Below are positions 1-9,285 of a stretch of DNA of 26,177 nt, piece after piece. This stretch comes from an uncultured Bacteroides sp. (GTDB lineage: Bacteria > Bacteroidota > Bacteroidia > Bacteroidales > Bacteroidaceae). Numbering within the stretch: the stretch's first letter is position 1; every line of letters begins with the position of its first letter. The stretch spans positions 1 through 26,177 of the forward strand of contig UQTJ01000040.1 in assembly GCA_900544075.1 (NCBI GenBank), written 5' to 3'. Under the pieces are notes generated by a model. That model saw nothing but the letters and a program-made list of their open reading frames with translations, was not told the origin of the DNA and did not search any database. The position numbers and the translations under genes are program-made.

Positions 1-90
1 TTTTACATACCATAAAATCAGTAAAAATTAGAAGTTCTCCGTCTCTTACAAGGAGTTGATTTAATATACTAATAAATTCTCATAAGATTT

Positions 91-1292
91 TTATTTCAAT
101 TCTTTTATAATTAACAAATTTGCTTGATCTACTATTGACGAATCAAGTGAGGAAAGATATATTCTAGTTGTTGCTTCCGAATCATGCCCCATTCCTTCAC
201 TGATAACAGAAATTGGTATATTCTTGCTTTTAGCGATACTCGCCCATGAATGACGTGCCACATAAGTTGATAGGGGAATCGGTAAACAGATTATTTTAGC
301 AATTTCTTTCAATTTATTATTAACCATGCGAAGCGCATTCTCATATTGCTTTCTTTCATTTTGATTCATATCTTTGATTACCGGTAACAAATAAGAACTG
401 TTGGAAAGATCATACTTGTCCAAAATTTCTTGCATACATTCTTCCCATTTGACACATATCTGCTGACCTGTTTTATTACGACGATATGTCAATATACCGT
501 TAACTAGATTTTTCTTTTTCAGATAAGCCATATCAATGAATGCCATTCCGCGCGTATAAAATGAAAAAAGAAACATATCACGAGCAAAATCCAAAGTTGA
601 ATTCATCGGCAAATCAAGTTCTTTAATTTGTTTTATATGATTTAACGATATTGCCCTTTTTACCGTCTTATCAATTCCTGTATATACATACTTAAACGGA
701 AATCTCTGTGAAATTAATTCCTTTTCAACAGCCCGATTATAAACTGCTCTCAAAATCCTCATATAAAACGAACTAGTATTTCTTGAAATTCCTTTTTTTT
801 TAAATAAACTTCATACATTTGCATCAAATCAGAAGTAATTTCATACAACAAAAGATCTTTATTTTCTCTAAATTGCATAAAACTCTTAAGCGTAGTTTGA
901 TATGTTTCTGATGTCCGATACTTTCCCATTTGTCTTAATGTGACTATTATTTCCTGCATAAAATTGAGAAACGACTGTTTTGCTATATTATTTTTAAAAG
1001 ATGAGACAATATCATCAGCGGTATATAATATTCTTTGACTTTCCTGTTGCATGATTATCATATTTAACCGTTTCAGCTCCCATTCCATACGTTCCTTAAT
1101 AAAAAGAAGCAAATCACTCCTTTCAGAATCATCAATTATAACATCTCCTACTTCATCATTCCATTCATTTGGCAATATCCTATAATCAGTATTTATCTGA
1201 CGGATTACACGATTTTGTATAATTTGATAATAAATAACACCTTTTTTCCCTTCTATTGTAGAAGGTCTAAATTTTACTCTTACGCTTGCCAT
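91..1292 (-). pseudogene. Tyrosine-type site-specific recombinase, split by a -1 frameshift
   Basis: Two overlapping reading frames make one Bacteroidales-type tyrosine recombinase. The first (1292 down to 759) holds the N-terminal arm-binding and SAM-like core-binding domains. The second (762 down to 91) holds the catalytic domain, with an Arg in FYTRGM, a Lys in RRNKTGQ, the box STYVARHSW (the usual first His of HxxR is replaced), the GH of EGMGHD and the nucleophile Tyr in TTRIYL. The frames part at a run of nine A residues (793-801 on the plus strand). Reading one base back after codon 167 restores GISRNTSSFY directly before MRILRAVYNRAV, giving a product of about 400 aa, normal for this family. 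Either one A was lost from a run of ten (mutation or read error), or the gene is expressed by programmed -1 slippage. Such enzymes integrate mobile elements or invert promoters in Bacteroidales; the target is not evident here. Confidence 0.82.
792..798 (-). other. Slippery heptamer A AAA AAG in the recombinase
   Basis: On the coding (minus) strand the zero-frame codons AAA AAG are preceded by A, giving A_AAA_AAG, the heptamer known from dnaX and IS3-type transposase frameshifting. A -1 slip here joins the two recombinase frames exactly. Without a slip, translation stops 10 codons later at a TGA that overlaps the ATG of the second frame (ATGA). I see no strong stem just downstream, so programmed use is uncertain. 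Confidence 0.45.
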
Positions 1293-1609
1293 ATCAGTAT
1301 TTTTTATATTCTTTATTTAATTTACAATCTTTGGGAATAGCTTTTTATTACCATACAAAAAAACTAACAGAAACTTAGAAAAGTAACAAAATAACTTATA
1401 ATTTATGTAAGATTACCGAAAAGATTAAATCAGCTAAACAATACACAAACATTATTTTATTATAAATAATTCATACATTATGACACAAAAAGCACAAAAA
1501 TCATAACATCAACTTTTATATTTTCAAAGAATATAGGATGAAATGCAAATACTTCATTCTCTTATAATTCATTATATATCAACTTAATATCGGACATATG
1601 TTAAATCAA

Positions 1610-1632
1610 TACAAAATATTAACTATTTTGTA
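1610..1632. repeat. Inverted repeat TACAAAATA / TATTTTGTA
   Basis: Perfect 9-bp arms at 1610-1618 and 1624-1632 separated by the 5-base spacer TTAAC. It lies about 320 bp upstream of the recombinase start. It could be a recombinase or regulator binding site; no U-tract follows that would make it an obvious terminator. Confidence 0.5.
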
Positions 1633-2000
1633 CACCAAAAAATCAGAAATTAACGCACAAAATAACGGTTCATTTAAGGAAAAACGTTTCGTTATTTTAT
1701 AAAAACGACGAAGCATTTTTCACAGGTAAAATATTAATCTATATTTATACATACGATATGCATATGTGCTTCTATCTCACAGAGAATATGATACATATCA
1801 AAAAGCACAGAAAGAAGCGGATATTACTACAATAAGGCATAATACTATTCATTTTCATTTCAATGTAAAAACAATACCAAGAAACTAATATCATTTTAAT
1901 CTAATACAAGAGTCCAAAACACATCCAGATTAATATTTTCTTGATTATCCATCAAACCATCGGCAATTTTCACAATCTCAAGCATGCAGATTTATCAGAA

Positions 2001-2037
2001 TGTCAAATTGACAAAATAATAATCAGCCTACTGATTA
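2001..2037. promoter_or_regulatory. Two palindromes upstream of glycerate kinase
   Basis: TGTCAAATTGACA (2001-2013) is a 13-bp palindrome with 6-bp arms and a one-base centre. TAATCAG-CCTA-CTGATTA (2020-2037) has perfect 7-bp arms. Both sit just upstream of the candidate -7 box at 2057, a usual place for operator sites. The regulator is unknown. Confidence 0.4.
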
Positions 2038-2056
2038 ACATTCAAACTTAATTCTA

Positions 2057-2064
2057 TAAATTTG
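2057..2064 (+). promoter_or_regulatory. Candidate -7 promoter box for glycerate kinase
   Basis: TAAATTTG matches the Bacteroidota -7 consensus TAnnTTTG. It lies 23 bp before the ATG at 2088, which would give a short leader. I do not see a good -33 TTTG at the right distance, so confidence is moderate. Confidence 0.4.
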
Positions 2065-2087
2065 TACTTGATAAGATTTTTAAGACC

Positions 2088-3158
2088 ATGAAAATAATCC
2101 TTGCCACAGATTCATTCAAAGGCTGCATGACATCGGAAGAAATTGAAAATGCCATATGTTCGTTATCGTCAGGAAAAATTGAATTCCATAAAATCCCGAT
2201 GTCGGACGGAGGAGAAGGAATGCTTGAAACATTCATTGCCGCCATGAACGGAGAAATAGTGGAAACAACGGTTCACGACCCTCTGATGCGGCCTATAACC
2301 GCTAAATACGGCATAACCACCGACGGTACGGCGATAATAGAAACCGCCAAGGCATGCGGACTTACATTGATGTCCCCCGAAGAACGAAACCCTATGACGG
2401 CAACAACTTACGGCGTAGGCGAACTGATAATACATGCGCTGCACAGCGGATGCAGGAATTTCATCATAGGGCTTGGAGGAAGCGGTACAAGCGACTCCGG
2501 AACGGGAATGCTTAAAGCTATTTTGGAAAATTATCCTTCTGAAAAGGATATCAAAAATGTTATAGAAAAAGAAATGAGTCACTGCCGGTTTACTCTCGCC
2601 AGCGATGTGAGAAATCCACTGTACGGCGCCAACGGTGCGGCTTATACCTTTGCACCCCAAAAAGGCGCGACACGGGAGATAGTCATCGAATTGGACAAAC
2701 GGGCACGGAAATTTGCGGAGAAATCAGCAGTCATAATGGGGAAAGACACGTCCAACTTTCCCGGAGCAGGAGCTGCCGGAGGCCTTGGATATGCATTCCT
2801 GCAATATTTCAACGCAACTTTCCAATCAGGTGCAGACCTGCTGCTGGACCTCACGAACTTTGAAGGTCTGCTAGACGGAGCCGACCTTGTTATCACCGGT
2901 GAAGGTCATGCCGACAACCAGACTCTGATGGGCAAACTTCCGGAGCGTGTACTCCGACGCACATTGACGCACAATATTCCGGTATGGCTGATTGCCGGAC
3001 GGGCAAGTCATTGTGAAGAACTGCGTTCTGCCGGATTTACCGAAGTATTTAGCATTACACCGGACTGTATGCCGACAGAAGAGGCTGTAAAACCTGAAAA
3101 TGCAAGAGCCAATATCAGGAAATGGGTGGAAACTTACCTGTCAAAACCGGTTGTTTAA
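2088..3158 (+). CDS. Glycerate kinase, family 1 (GarK/GlxK type)
   Basis: A 356-residue cytoplasmic kinase that phosphorylates D-glycerate with ATP, feeding glycolysis. Family features in order: the opening MKIILATDSFKGCMTSEEI, SDGGEGMLE near residue 40, the TAKACGLTL stretch, NPMTATTYGVGELI, the glycine-rich GLGGSGTSDSGTGML around residue 130, GAGAAGGLGYAF, and GADLVITGEGHADNQTLMGK near residue 265. Length is only slightly below the usual 370-380. The ATG follows a TAAATTTG box by 23 bp. It stands alone on its strand and its stop codon shares a small hairpin with the convergent antiporter gene. Family assignment is firm. The product could be the 2- or 3-phosphate form depending on subfamily, which the sequence alone does not settle. 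Confidence 0.93.
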   Translation: MKIILATDSFKGCMTSEEIENAICSLSSGKIEFHKIPMSDGGEGMLETFIAAMNGEIVETTVHDPLMRPITAKYGITTDGTAIIETAKACGLTLMSPEERNPMTATTYGVGELIIHALHSGCRNFIIGLGGSGTSDSGTGMLKAILENYPSEKDIKNVIEKEMSHCRFTLASDVRNPLYGANGAAYTFAPQKGATREIVIELDKRARKFAEKSAVIMGKDTSNFPGAGAAGGLGYAFLQYFNATFQSGADLLLDLTNFEGLLDGADLVITGEGHADNQTLMGKLPERVLRRTLTHNIPVWLIAGRASHCEELRSAGFTEVFSITPDCMPTEEAVKPENARANIRKWVETYLSKPVV

Positions 3159-3169
3159 CCAAAAGGTTA
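3156..3169. terminator. Small shared hairpin spanning both convergent stop codons
   Basis: TAACC-AAAA-GGTTA is a perfect 5-bp inverted repeat. Its left arm contains the TAA of glycerate kinase and its right arm the TAA of the antiporter gene on the other strand. The genes end only 8 bp apart. It is short for a terminator but is the only structure available between them. Confidence 0.35.
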
Positions 3170-4609
3170 CTCCTCCTTTTTGACACGGAAAATCCTGAAA
3201 CCCAGCGCGGCAACAAGAATACTCATCAGCGGGCTTATATAATTGAAAAACGCATATGGCAGATATGCCAGAGTAGGAACTCCCAGAATTGTGGACTGCG
3301 TCATACCGCAAGTGTTCCATGGCACAAGTACAGATGTCACAGTCACAGCATCTTCTGTAGTACGGCTTAGCAGACGGCCTTCATATCCGTTGTCCTTGTA
3401 TATATCCCTGAACATGTTTCCTACAAGGATAATAGAGATATACTGGTCCGCTGTGGCCAGATTGAGGAATATTCCGGAACCTACAGTTGAGGCTACCATT
3501 CCGGTAAGTCTGCGTGTAAATCTTACGAATACCTTCGTTATGCTTGCCAACATACCGCATGCAGTCATAGCCCCACCAAGACACATGGCGCAGATAATCA
3601 GCCATATTGTATTCATCATACCTCCCATTCCTCTGGTGGCAATCAGTTCTGTCAGCTGAGAAGTTTCTGCCTGCAAACTGGATGACGTAAACAGTGTCTG
3701 CAATGTAGTCTTGAATACAGACTGTGCATCGCTGCTGCCCCCGGCCAGTTCTATGACATTGTCCATCTGGAATATCAGCATAAACACAACAGCCATCGCA
3801 GCCGAAACAAACAACGTTATGATGGAAGGCACTTTCTTTGCTATCAGAATACCGGTCACTACAGGTACCGTAAGCAGCCATACTGAAATATTGAATCTAT
3901 TGGCCAGCCCGTTTGCCACCTCTGCCATTTCCGCCGTACTTCCTGCCTCATGATTAAATCCTGCTACAAGGAAAATTGTCAGTGCTATCAATATTGATGG
4001 AACTGTAGTAATCATCAGATATCTGATATGCGTGAAGAGCGGAGTATCAGTCACCGACGATGCAAGAATGGTAGTGTCGGACAATGGTGAAACCTTATCG
4101 CCGAAATAGGCTCCGGAAATAATTGCACCGGCTATCCATCCTTCATCAAAGCCTTGCGCCTTGCCTATACCCATCAGGGCTATTCCTATGGTAGCGATAG
4201 TGGTCCACGAACTTCCCGTCATGACGGACACTATGGCGCAAATCACACAGCATGATGCAAGGAAAAGATTCGGATGTATCAACTGTACACCGTAATAAAT
4301 CAGAGTCGGCACTACCCCGCTGAGCATCCACACAGCCGACAGGGCACCTATTATCAGCAATATTATTATAGCCGAGCTGACTCCGGCAATGTTATTCACA
4401 ATAGCATGCTCTATGTCTTTCCATTTTATTCCATAGCCAATCATTCCTATAGCCGCACTGACGGCCGTCGCTATCAGCAGACAAACCTGACTGGCTCCGG
4501 ACAGAGCATCAGAACCGAAACTTCCGATAGTAAGATACAGCAACACCACCAATATCACTATCGGTAAAATAGAAAAAAATGGGGAGGGATAATTAGTTAT
4601 TTTTTTCAT
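3167..4609 (-). CDS. nhaC: Na+/H+ antiporter, NhaC family
   Basis: A polytopic inner-membrane antiporter of 480 residues that exchanges sodium, or a related solute, for protons. Counting from the start I chose, it shows about a dozen hydrophobic segments and the family signatures GSSWTTIATIGIALMG and GAYFGDKVSPLSDTTILASS, followed by a conserved C-terminal half ending in a basic tail (RVKKEE). I chose the ATG at 4607-4609 (MKKITNYPSPFFSILP) because it gives the usual NhaC length and N-terminus. The frame stays open to 4843, but that extension would run into the divergent tamB gene and lacks family character. It is divergent from tamB and convergent with glycerate kinase, with no obvious partner. 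Members of this family can carry other exchanges such as malate/lactate, so the exact substrate is open. Confidence 0.92.
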   Translation of the reverse strand: MKKITNYPSPFFSILPIVILVVLLYLTIGSFGSDALSGASQVCLLIATAVSAAIGMIGYGIKWKDIEHAIVNNIAGVSSAIIILLIIGALSAVWMLSGVVPTLIYYGVQLIHPNLFLASCCVICAIVSVMTGSSWTTIATIGIALMGIGKAQGFDEGWIAGAIISGAYFGDKVSPLSDTTILASSVTDTPLFTHIRYLMITTVPSILIALTIFLVAGFNHEAGSTAEMAEVANGLANRFNISVWLLTVPVVTGILIAKKVPSIITLFVSAAMAVVFMLIFQMDNVIELAGGSSDAQSVFKTTLQTLFTSSSLQAETSQLTELIATRGMGGMMNTIWLIICAMCLGGAMTACGMLASITKVFVRFTRRLTGMVASTVGSGIFLNLATADQYISIILVGNMFRDIYKDNGYEGRLLSRTTEDAVTVTSVLVPWNTCGMTQSTILGVPTLAYLPYAFFNYISPLMSILVAALGFRIFRVKKEE

Positions 4610-4755
4610 CCTCAAAACAATCTTAAATTTGAAATCCGCTGCAAAGTTCATAATATTTTCTCTTAATCGGATAAAACAGGTGTCCATATTCCGTTTTTTT
4701 TGCAAAATTTCTGAAATATCAGAAGCTTTTGTAGGTGTAATACATATGATATTTG

Positions 4756-4763
4756 TATTTTTG
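4756..4763 (+). promoter_or_regulatory. Candidate -7 box upstream of tamB
   Basis: TATTTTTG fits TAnnTTTG and ends 18 bp before the tamB ATG at 4782. An upstream TTTG at 4728-4731 is 24 bp away, a little farther than the usual spacing of about 19-21, so the pair is imperfect. Confidence 0.35.
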
Positions 4764-4781
4764 TACTGATTTATACGCCAA

Positions 4782-7700
4782 ATGAGAACGTTCACGCTAA
4801 TCAAACATACACTAAGAACCATCATTATACTCCTGATGGTCATTTATTTCGGGCTGATAGCTTTGCTGAATATTCCGTACATACAGCAAGGTATCAGTTC
4901 GATTGCTGTACGTGAGCTGTCAAAGGTTCTGAAGACTGAAGTGAAAATCGGGAACATAGATTTGGGGCTGCTGAACAGAATCATAATAGACGACCTCGAG
5001 ATTTCCGACAGACAAGGCAAACCGCTTGTCAATGTAGCAAGATTTTCAGCCAAATTCGATATCCAGGCAATACTCAGGGGGAAAATCAGAATCAACAGTA
5101 TCCAGCTTTTCGGTTCAAACGTCAATCTGGCTAAGGAAAACAAGGAATCCGACCTGAACATAAAATTCATAACAGACCTGCTGAAAAGCAAGGATGACAA
5201 CAAGGAGCAGAAAGTTCTCGACCTGCGAATCAACTCCATTCTGATAAGAAGAAGCAATTTCAAGCTTGATGTGCTGTCGGAAAAAGAAACCGAAGGAAAG
5301 TTCAATCCGTCGCATATCGCGGTCAGAAACATATCTGCCAACATATCTCTGAAAGCCCTGTCAGAGGATTCTCTTAACATCCACGTCAAGCGTCTAAGCA
5401 TGATAGAGAAGTCCGGACTTGCTCTCAGAAAACTGTCATTAAAAGCCATCGGCAATAAGAAAAACCTGCGTATTGAGGAGTTTGAACTGCTGCTGCCTCA
5501 AAGCAATGTACGCATAGACAGCCTTGTGGCCGATTTTGACAATCTTCTGAAAATCAAGAGAGTCTCGGATGTAGACTATCATTGCGGTCTGTCGGCAAGC
5601 ATTGTGCCTTCGGACATCAGTGCACTGGTACCGGCTCTGAAACATTTCAGCGATACCGTAAACGTGAAATCCACACTTGCCAACGACGGTAACACCCACT
5701 ATGTGAATGATTTAAGGATTTATTCAAACGATAGAAGTGTAAATCTGGATTTCGGTGGGAACCTTATATTGGCAAACGACACTGCCGACACATATTTCAA
5801 CCTTGACATAAAAAGAGTAGAAGTACGCGAAGACGGTGCACAATGGATTTTCAGAAACATAAACGGCAACGATAATCTGCCGGATATAGTGCAGGACATA
5901 GCTACTGCAAGCATCTATGGTAATGTGAAAGGTACGGCCAACAAGATTGAAAACAAGCTGACGATATATACGCCACTCGGCAACATCCAGTCACAATTCC
6001 AGATGAACAGAGATACTGTCAACAACAAAAGATTTTATTCGGGCAGATTCTATTCGGAAAATCTCAATCTCGGAAAACTGACTCAGAAGGAGGACATGCT
6101 CGGAAAAGCATCTTTCAATATCACACTGAACGGACTTACCTACAAGAACAACAAGCCAGAATCGCATGTAAAAGGGGAAATCAAGTCCTTGGATGTCAAG
6201 GGATATACATATAGAAATATAATGCTCGACGGAAGATATACTCCGGGGGGATTCAACGGACATATATCAGTGAATGATGATAATCTGAAACTGAACATCG
6301 ACGGAAAATTCTCAACAGCAGAAGAGATTCCTGTGTTCAATCTGTCAGCAAGACTGAAGGATTTCCGTCCGGAGAAGCTGAAACTGACAGACAAGTATGT
6401 AAATACTACATATTCATTGAATCTTTTGGCAGATTTCAAGGGTAAGACTTTTGACGATATAGAAGGAAATATCAGTATCGACAGCCTGAACTGTGCATCC
6501 GAAGAAAAGGAAAACTGTTACTTCCTACCCTATTTCAGACTTTCGGCCAACGAGAAAGACAATGGTAAAACCATCCGTATAAAATCAGACTTCATAAATG
6601 GAGAGATAAACGGAAATTATTCATATAAGACTATTCCGGCAAGCGTAATCAAGGTTGCCCACAGGTATATTCCGTCGTTTTTCGATGAGAGCAACAAGAT
6701 TATAAAGCAGAAGACGGACAACAATTTCACTCTCCGTTTCACTATTGACAACTCGAATTTCTTCAATAAGGTTCTGAAACTTCCGGTAGAACTGAATATG
6801 CCGGCTACACTGAACGGATATATAGACGACAGCAAAACAAAGGTGTATATTAATGCCAATATCCCGGAAATAATATACAACAACAAGAAATACGAGTCGA
6901 CTACGCTGCTGTTTGAAAACCCAGAGGAAGACTTGCATTGCCACGTGAGGTCTAACCTGTTAATGAAAAAAGGGGCTATGGTAAACGTCAGTCTTAATGC
7001 CAAAGCATACAATGACACTCTCGCAACCAATGTTTTTTGGGGAAACAACACGAGTGTGACATACAGCGGCAAAGTATCTGCAAATACCATTTTCTCAAAA
7101 AATGCCGATAATGGCAGACTGCATACTGAGATAGAATTAAATCCGAGCCAGGTTGTGCTTAGCGATACTATCTGGAACGTGCATAAATCGAATATCAGCA
7201 TTGACAAAGACAGCATAGACATCTCAAACTTCCTGTTCGAGCACGGCAGACAGTATGTAAAAATCAACGGTCGCATAGGCAAGTCTGAATCAGACTCATG
7301 CGTAATCAATCTGCAGAACGTAAACCTCCTGTACATTATGGACATGATACAGTTCAATGCCGTTAAATTCGAGGGAAACGTCAGCGGAAAAGCTCTCGCA
7401 TCGAACGTGCTGAGCAAGCCTTTGCTGGATGCCAGACTTAAAGTGAACAATTTCTCCCTCAATGAAGCACTGTTAGGTGAGGCCGACATAAAGGGCGGTT
7501 TCGACAATGAAAAGGGAAGAATACTGCTCGATGCCAATATCAGAAAAGCAGACGGAGTGTTCACAGGAGTAAAAGGCTACATATCTCCAAAAGAGAAAGG
7601 ACTTGACCTGAACATCAATGCCGGAGGTACGGACATGGCCTTCCTGCAGCACTTCATCAAAGATATCTTCAGCGATGTGGAAGGAAAAGCTTATGGACAT

Positions 7701-9263
7701 GTAAGGCTGTTCGGTCCGTTCAAGGAGCTTGACCTCGAAGGAAGAGCCAAGGCGGAAGTGGGAATGAAAGTAAACGTTCTGAACAGTTTCTTCAGAGCCA
7801 AAGCTGATTCTGTCATCATCAATTCAGGAGAATTTATCTTCAATGATGTACAGCTGACCGACAATGAAGGAAACACAGGAACCGCAAACGGATATCTGAA
7901 GCACAAGAAACTGAAAGAGCTGAGCTACATGTTCCAGTTCGACACCAATAATATGATGGTTTTCAGTTCCGACAAGGAAAGTCCGGATTTTCCTTTCTAC
8001 GGAAAGATATATGCATCAGGAAAGACTAATCTGCGCGGGAATGAAGCCACCGGACTGGTAGTAGACGGAAACGTAAGAGCTGAAAACAATACTTCATTCG
8101 TTTACGTTCTTGGCACTGCGACAGAGGCCATAAGCAACAAATTCATCACATTCGTAGACAAGACTCCGAAAAGAAGACAAGAGGATGTAAAGACTGATTT
8201 ATACCACTATCTGAACGAGCAAAATACAATAGAGGAAGAAAAAGCTCCGGCAGACATAAGGATAAACCTGCAGATAGAGCCTTCTCCGCAGGCAGACATG
8301 AGAATTATCATGGACCCGGCATCGGGCGATTATATAGCAGCCAAGGGTACGGGAAGTCTGCGAATAAACTTCTTCAACAAGGGTAACTTCCAGATATTCG
8401 GTAATTACAATATCTCCGAAGGTATCTACAAGCTGAGTATGCAGAATATAATCAGGAAAGACTTCGTCCTCAGACAGGGCGGCAGCGTATCGTTCAACGG
8501 CGACCCTAAGGCTGCCAATCTGAATGTACAGGCTGTCTACACAGTGCCTTCCGCATCACTAAATGACCTTATAGCCGATGCGACTTCCACAAGGGGTAAC
8601 ATCAGAGTGAACTGTATAGTAAACCTTTCCGGTCTGCTCACCTCCCCTAACCTGAGTTTCGACATTGAGCTTCCTACCGTTAACGAGGAAGACAGGCAGT
8701 TGGTGAAGAGCCTTACAAGCACTCCGGAGCAGATGACTACACAGATAATCTACCTGCTTGGAGTCGGCAAGTTCTACACTTACGACTATGCGGCACAGAG
8801 CGGACAGTCGGATGCCACAAGCTCGCTTGCATTCAGCACACTGTCCGGCCAGCTGAACAATATGCTTTCGCAGGTTATCGACAGTCAGAACTGGAACGTA
8901 GGAACAAACCTCACCACAGGTCAGAACGGATGGACAGACGTAGAGGCGGAAGCAATCCTGAGCGGAAGGCTGCTGAACAACCGACTTATAATAAACGGTA
9001 ACTTCGGATATAAGGAAAATACGCTCAGAAATACTAACTTTGTGGGCGATTTCGAGGCTATTTGGCTGTTGACAAAGAACGGGGATTTCCGAATAAGAGG
9101 ATATAACCAGACGAACGACAGATATTTCACCAAATCAACGCTCACTACTCAGGGTGTCGGACTTATCTACAAGAAAGACTTCACCCGATGGGACGAGCTG
9201 ATAGACTGGGTTAGCAATTTCCGTTCGTACAGAAAGAAGAAACTGTCAGAAAACAAAAAGTAA
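4782..9263 (+). CDS. tamB: Translocation and assembly module protein TamB (AsmA-like, DUF490)
   Basis: A 1493-residue envelope protein. Residues about 11-31 form a single N-terminal membrane anchor (IIILLMVIYFGLIALL), after which the chain is periplasmic. The long middle is made of repeated amphipathic beta strands, as in AsmA/TamB-like bridge proteins thought to move phospholipid or help outer-membrane protein insertion. From about residue 1060 to 1460 it matches the C-terminal TamB domain, with stretches such as GKIYASGKTNLRG, ADMRIIMDPASGDYIAAKG and NISEGIYKLS. Length suits the large Bacteroidales homologues. It opens a plus-strand run; the next gene starts 22 bp downstream. No TamA-like gene is in the window. 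A large antisense open frame at 6617-7564 is a by-product of its codon pattern. Confidence 0.92.
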   Translation: MRTFTLIKHTLRTIIILLMVIYFGLIALLNIPYIQQGISSIAVRELSKVLKTEVKIGNIDLGLLNRIIIDDLEISDRQGKPLVNVARFSAKFDIQAILRGKIRINSIQLFGSNVNLAKENKESDLNIKFITDLLKSKDDNKEQKVLDLRINSILIRRSNFKLDVLSEKETEGKFNPSHIAVRNISANISLKALSEDSLNIHVKRLSMIEKSGLALRKLSLKAIGNKKNLRIEEFELLLPQSNVRIDSLVADFDNLLKIKRVSDVDYHCGLSASIVPSDISALVPALKHFSDTVNVKSTLANDGNTHYVNDLRIYSNDRSVNLDFGGNLILANDTADTYFNLDIKRVEVREDGAQWIFRNINGNDNLPDIVQDIATASIYGNVKGTANKIENKLTIYTPLGNIQSQFQMNRDTVNNKRFYSGRFYSENLNLGKLTQKEDMLGKASFNITLNGLTYKNNKPESHVKGEIKSLDVKGYTYRNIMLDGRYTPGGFNGHISVNDDNLKLNIDGKFSTAEEIPVFNLSARLKDFRPEKLKLTDKYVNTTYSLNLLADFKGKTFDDIEGNISIDSLNCASEEKENCYFLPYFRLSANEKDNGKTIRIKSDFINGEINGNYSYKTIPASVIKVAHRYIPSFFDESNKIIKQKTDNNFTLRFTIDNSNFFNKVLKLPVELNMPATLNGYIDDSKTKVYINANIPEIIYNNKKYESTTLLFENPEEDLHCHVRSNLLMKKGAMVNVSLNAKAYNDTLATNVFWGNNTSVTYSGKVSANTIFSKNADNGRLHTEIELNPSQVVLSDTIWNVHKSNISIDKDSIDISNFLFEHGRQYVKINGRIGKSESDSCVINLQNVNLLYIMDMIQFNAVKFEGNVSGKALASNVLSKPLLDARLKVNNFSLNEALLGEADIKGGFDNEKGRILLDANIRKADGVFTGVKGYISPKEKGLDLNINAGGTDMAFLQHFIKDIFSDVEGKAYGHVRLFGPFKELDLEGRAKAEVGMKVNVLNSFFRAKADSVIINSGEFIFNDVQLTDNEGNTGTANGYLKHKKLKELSYMFQFDTNNMMVFSSDKESPDFPFYGKIYASGKTNLRGNEATGLVVDGNVRAENNTSFVYVLGTATEAISNKFITFVDKTPKRRQEDVKTDLYHYLNEQNTIEEEKAPADIRINLQIEPSPQADMRIIMDPASGDYIAAKGTGSLRINFFNKGNFQIFGNYNISEGIYKLSMQNIIRKDFVLRQGGSVSFNGDPKAANLNVQAVYTVPSASLNDLIADATSTRGNIRVNCIVNLSGLLTSPNLSFDIELPTVNEEDRQLVKSLTSTPEQMTTQIIYLLGVGKFYTYDYAAQSGQSDATSSLAFSTLSGQLNNMLSQVIDSQNWNVGTNLTTGQNGWTDVEAEAILSGRLLNNRLIINGNFGYKENTLRNTNFVGDFEAIWLLTKNGDFRIRGYNQTNDRYFTKSTLTTQGVGLIYKKDFTRWDELIDWVSNFRSYRKKKLSENKK

Positions 9264-9285
9264 ACACATAAATCAAGATAGAAGA

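Larger units (their letters stand above)
1293..2087. other. AT-rich non-coding gap between recombinase and glycerate kinase
   Basis: No convincing gene in either direction. The region is very AT-rich and holds several inverted repeats: a 9-bp-arm hairpin at 1610-1632, a 10-bp palindrome ATATGCATAT at 1756-1765, and two palindromes close to the glycerate kinase start. It may carry the recombinase promoter, recombination sites or remnants of a lost gene. Confidence 0.6.

Noticed and set aside
4610..4843. N-terminal extension of the NhaC frame
   Set aside because: It would overlap the start of tamB and lacks family similarity; the ATG at 4609 gives the normal NhaC N-terminus.
6617..7564. 315-residue open frame antisense to tamB
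   Set aside because: Low-complexity Ser, Phe and Leu-rich translation opposite a clear TamB chain; explained by codon bias on the other strand.
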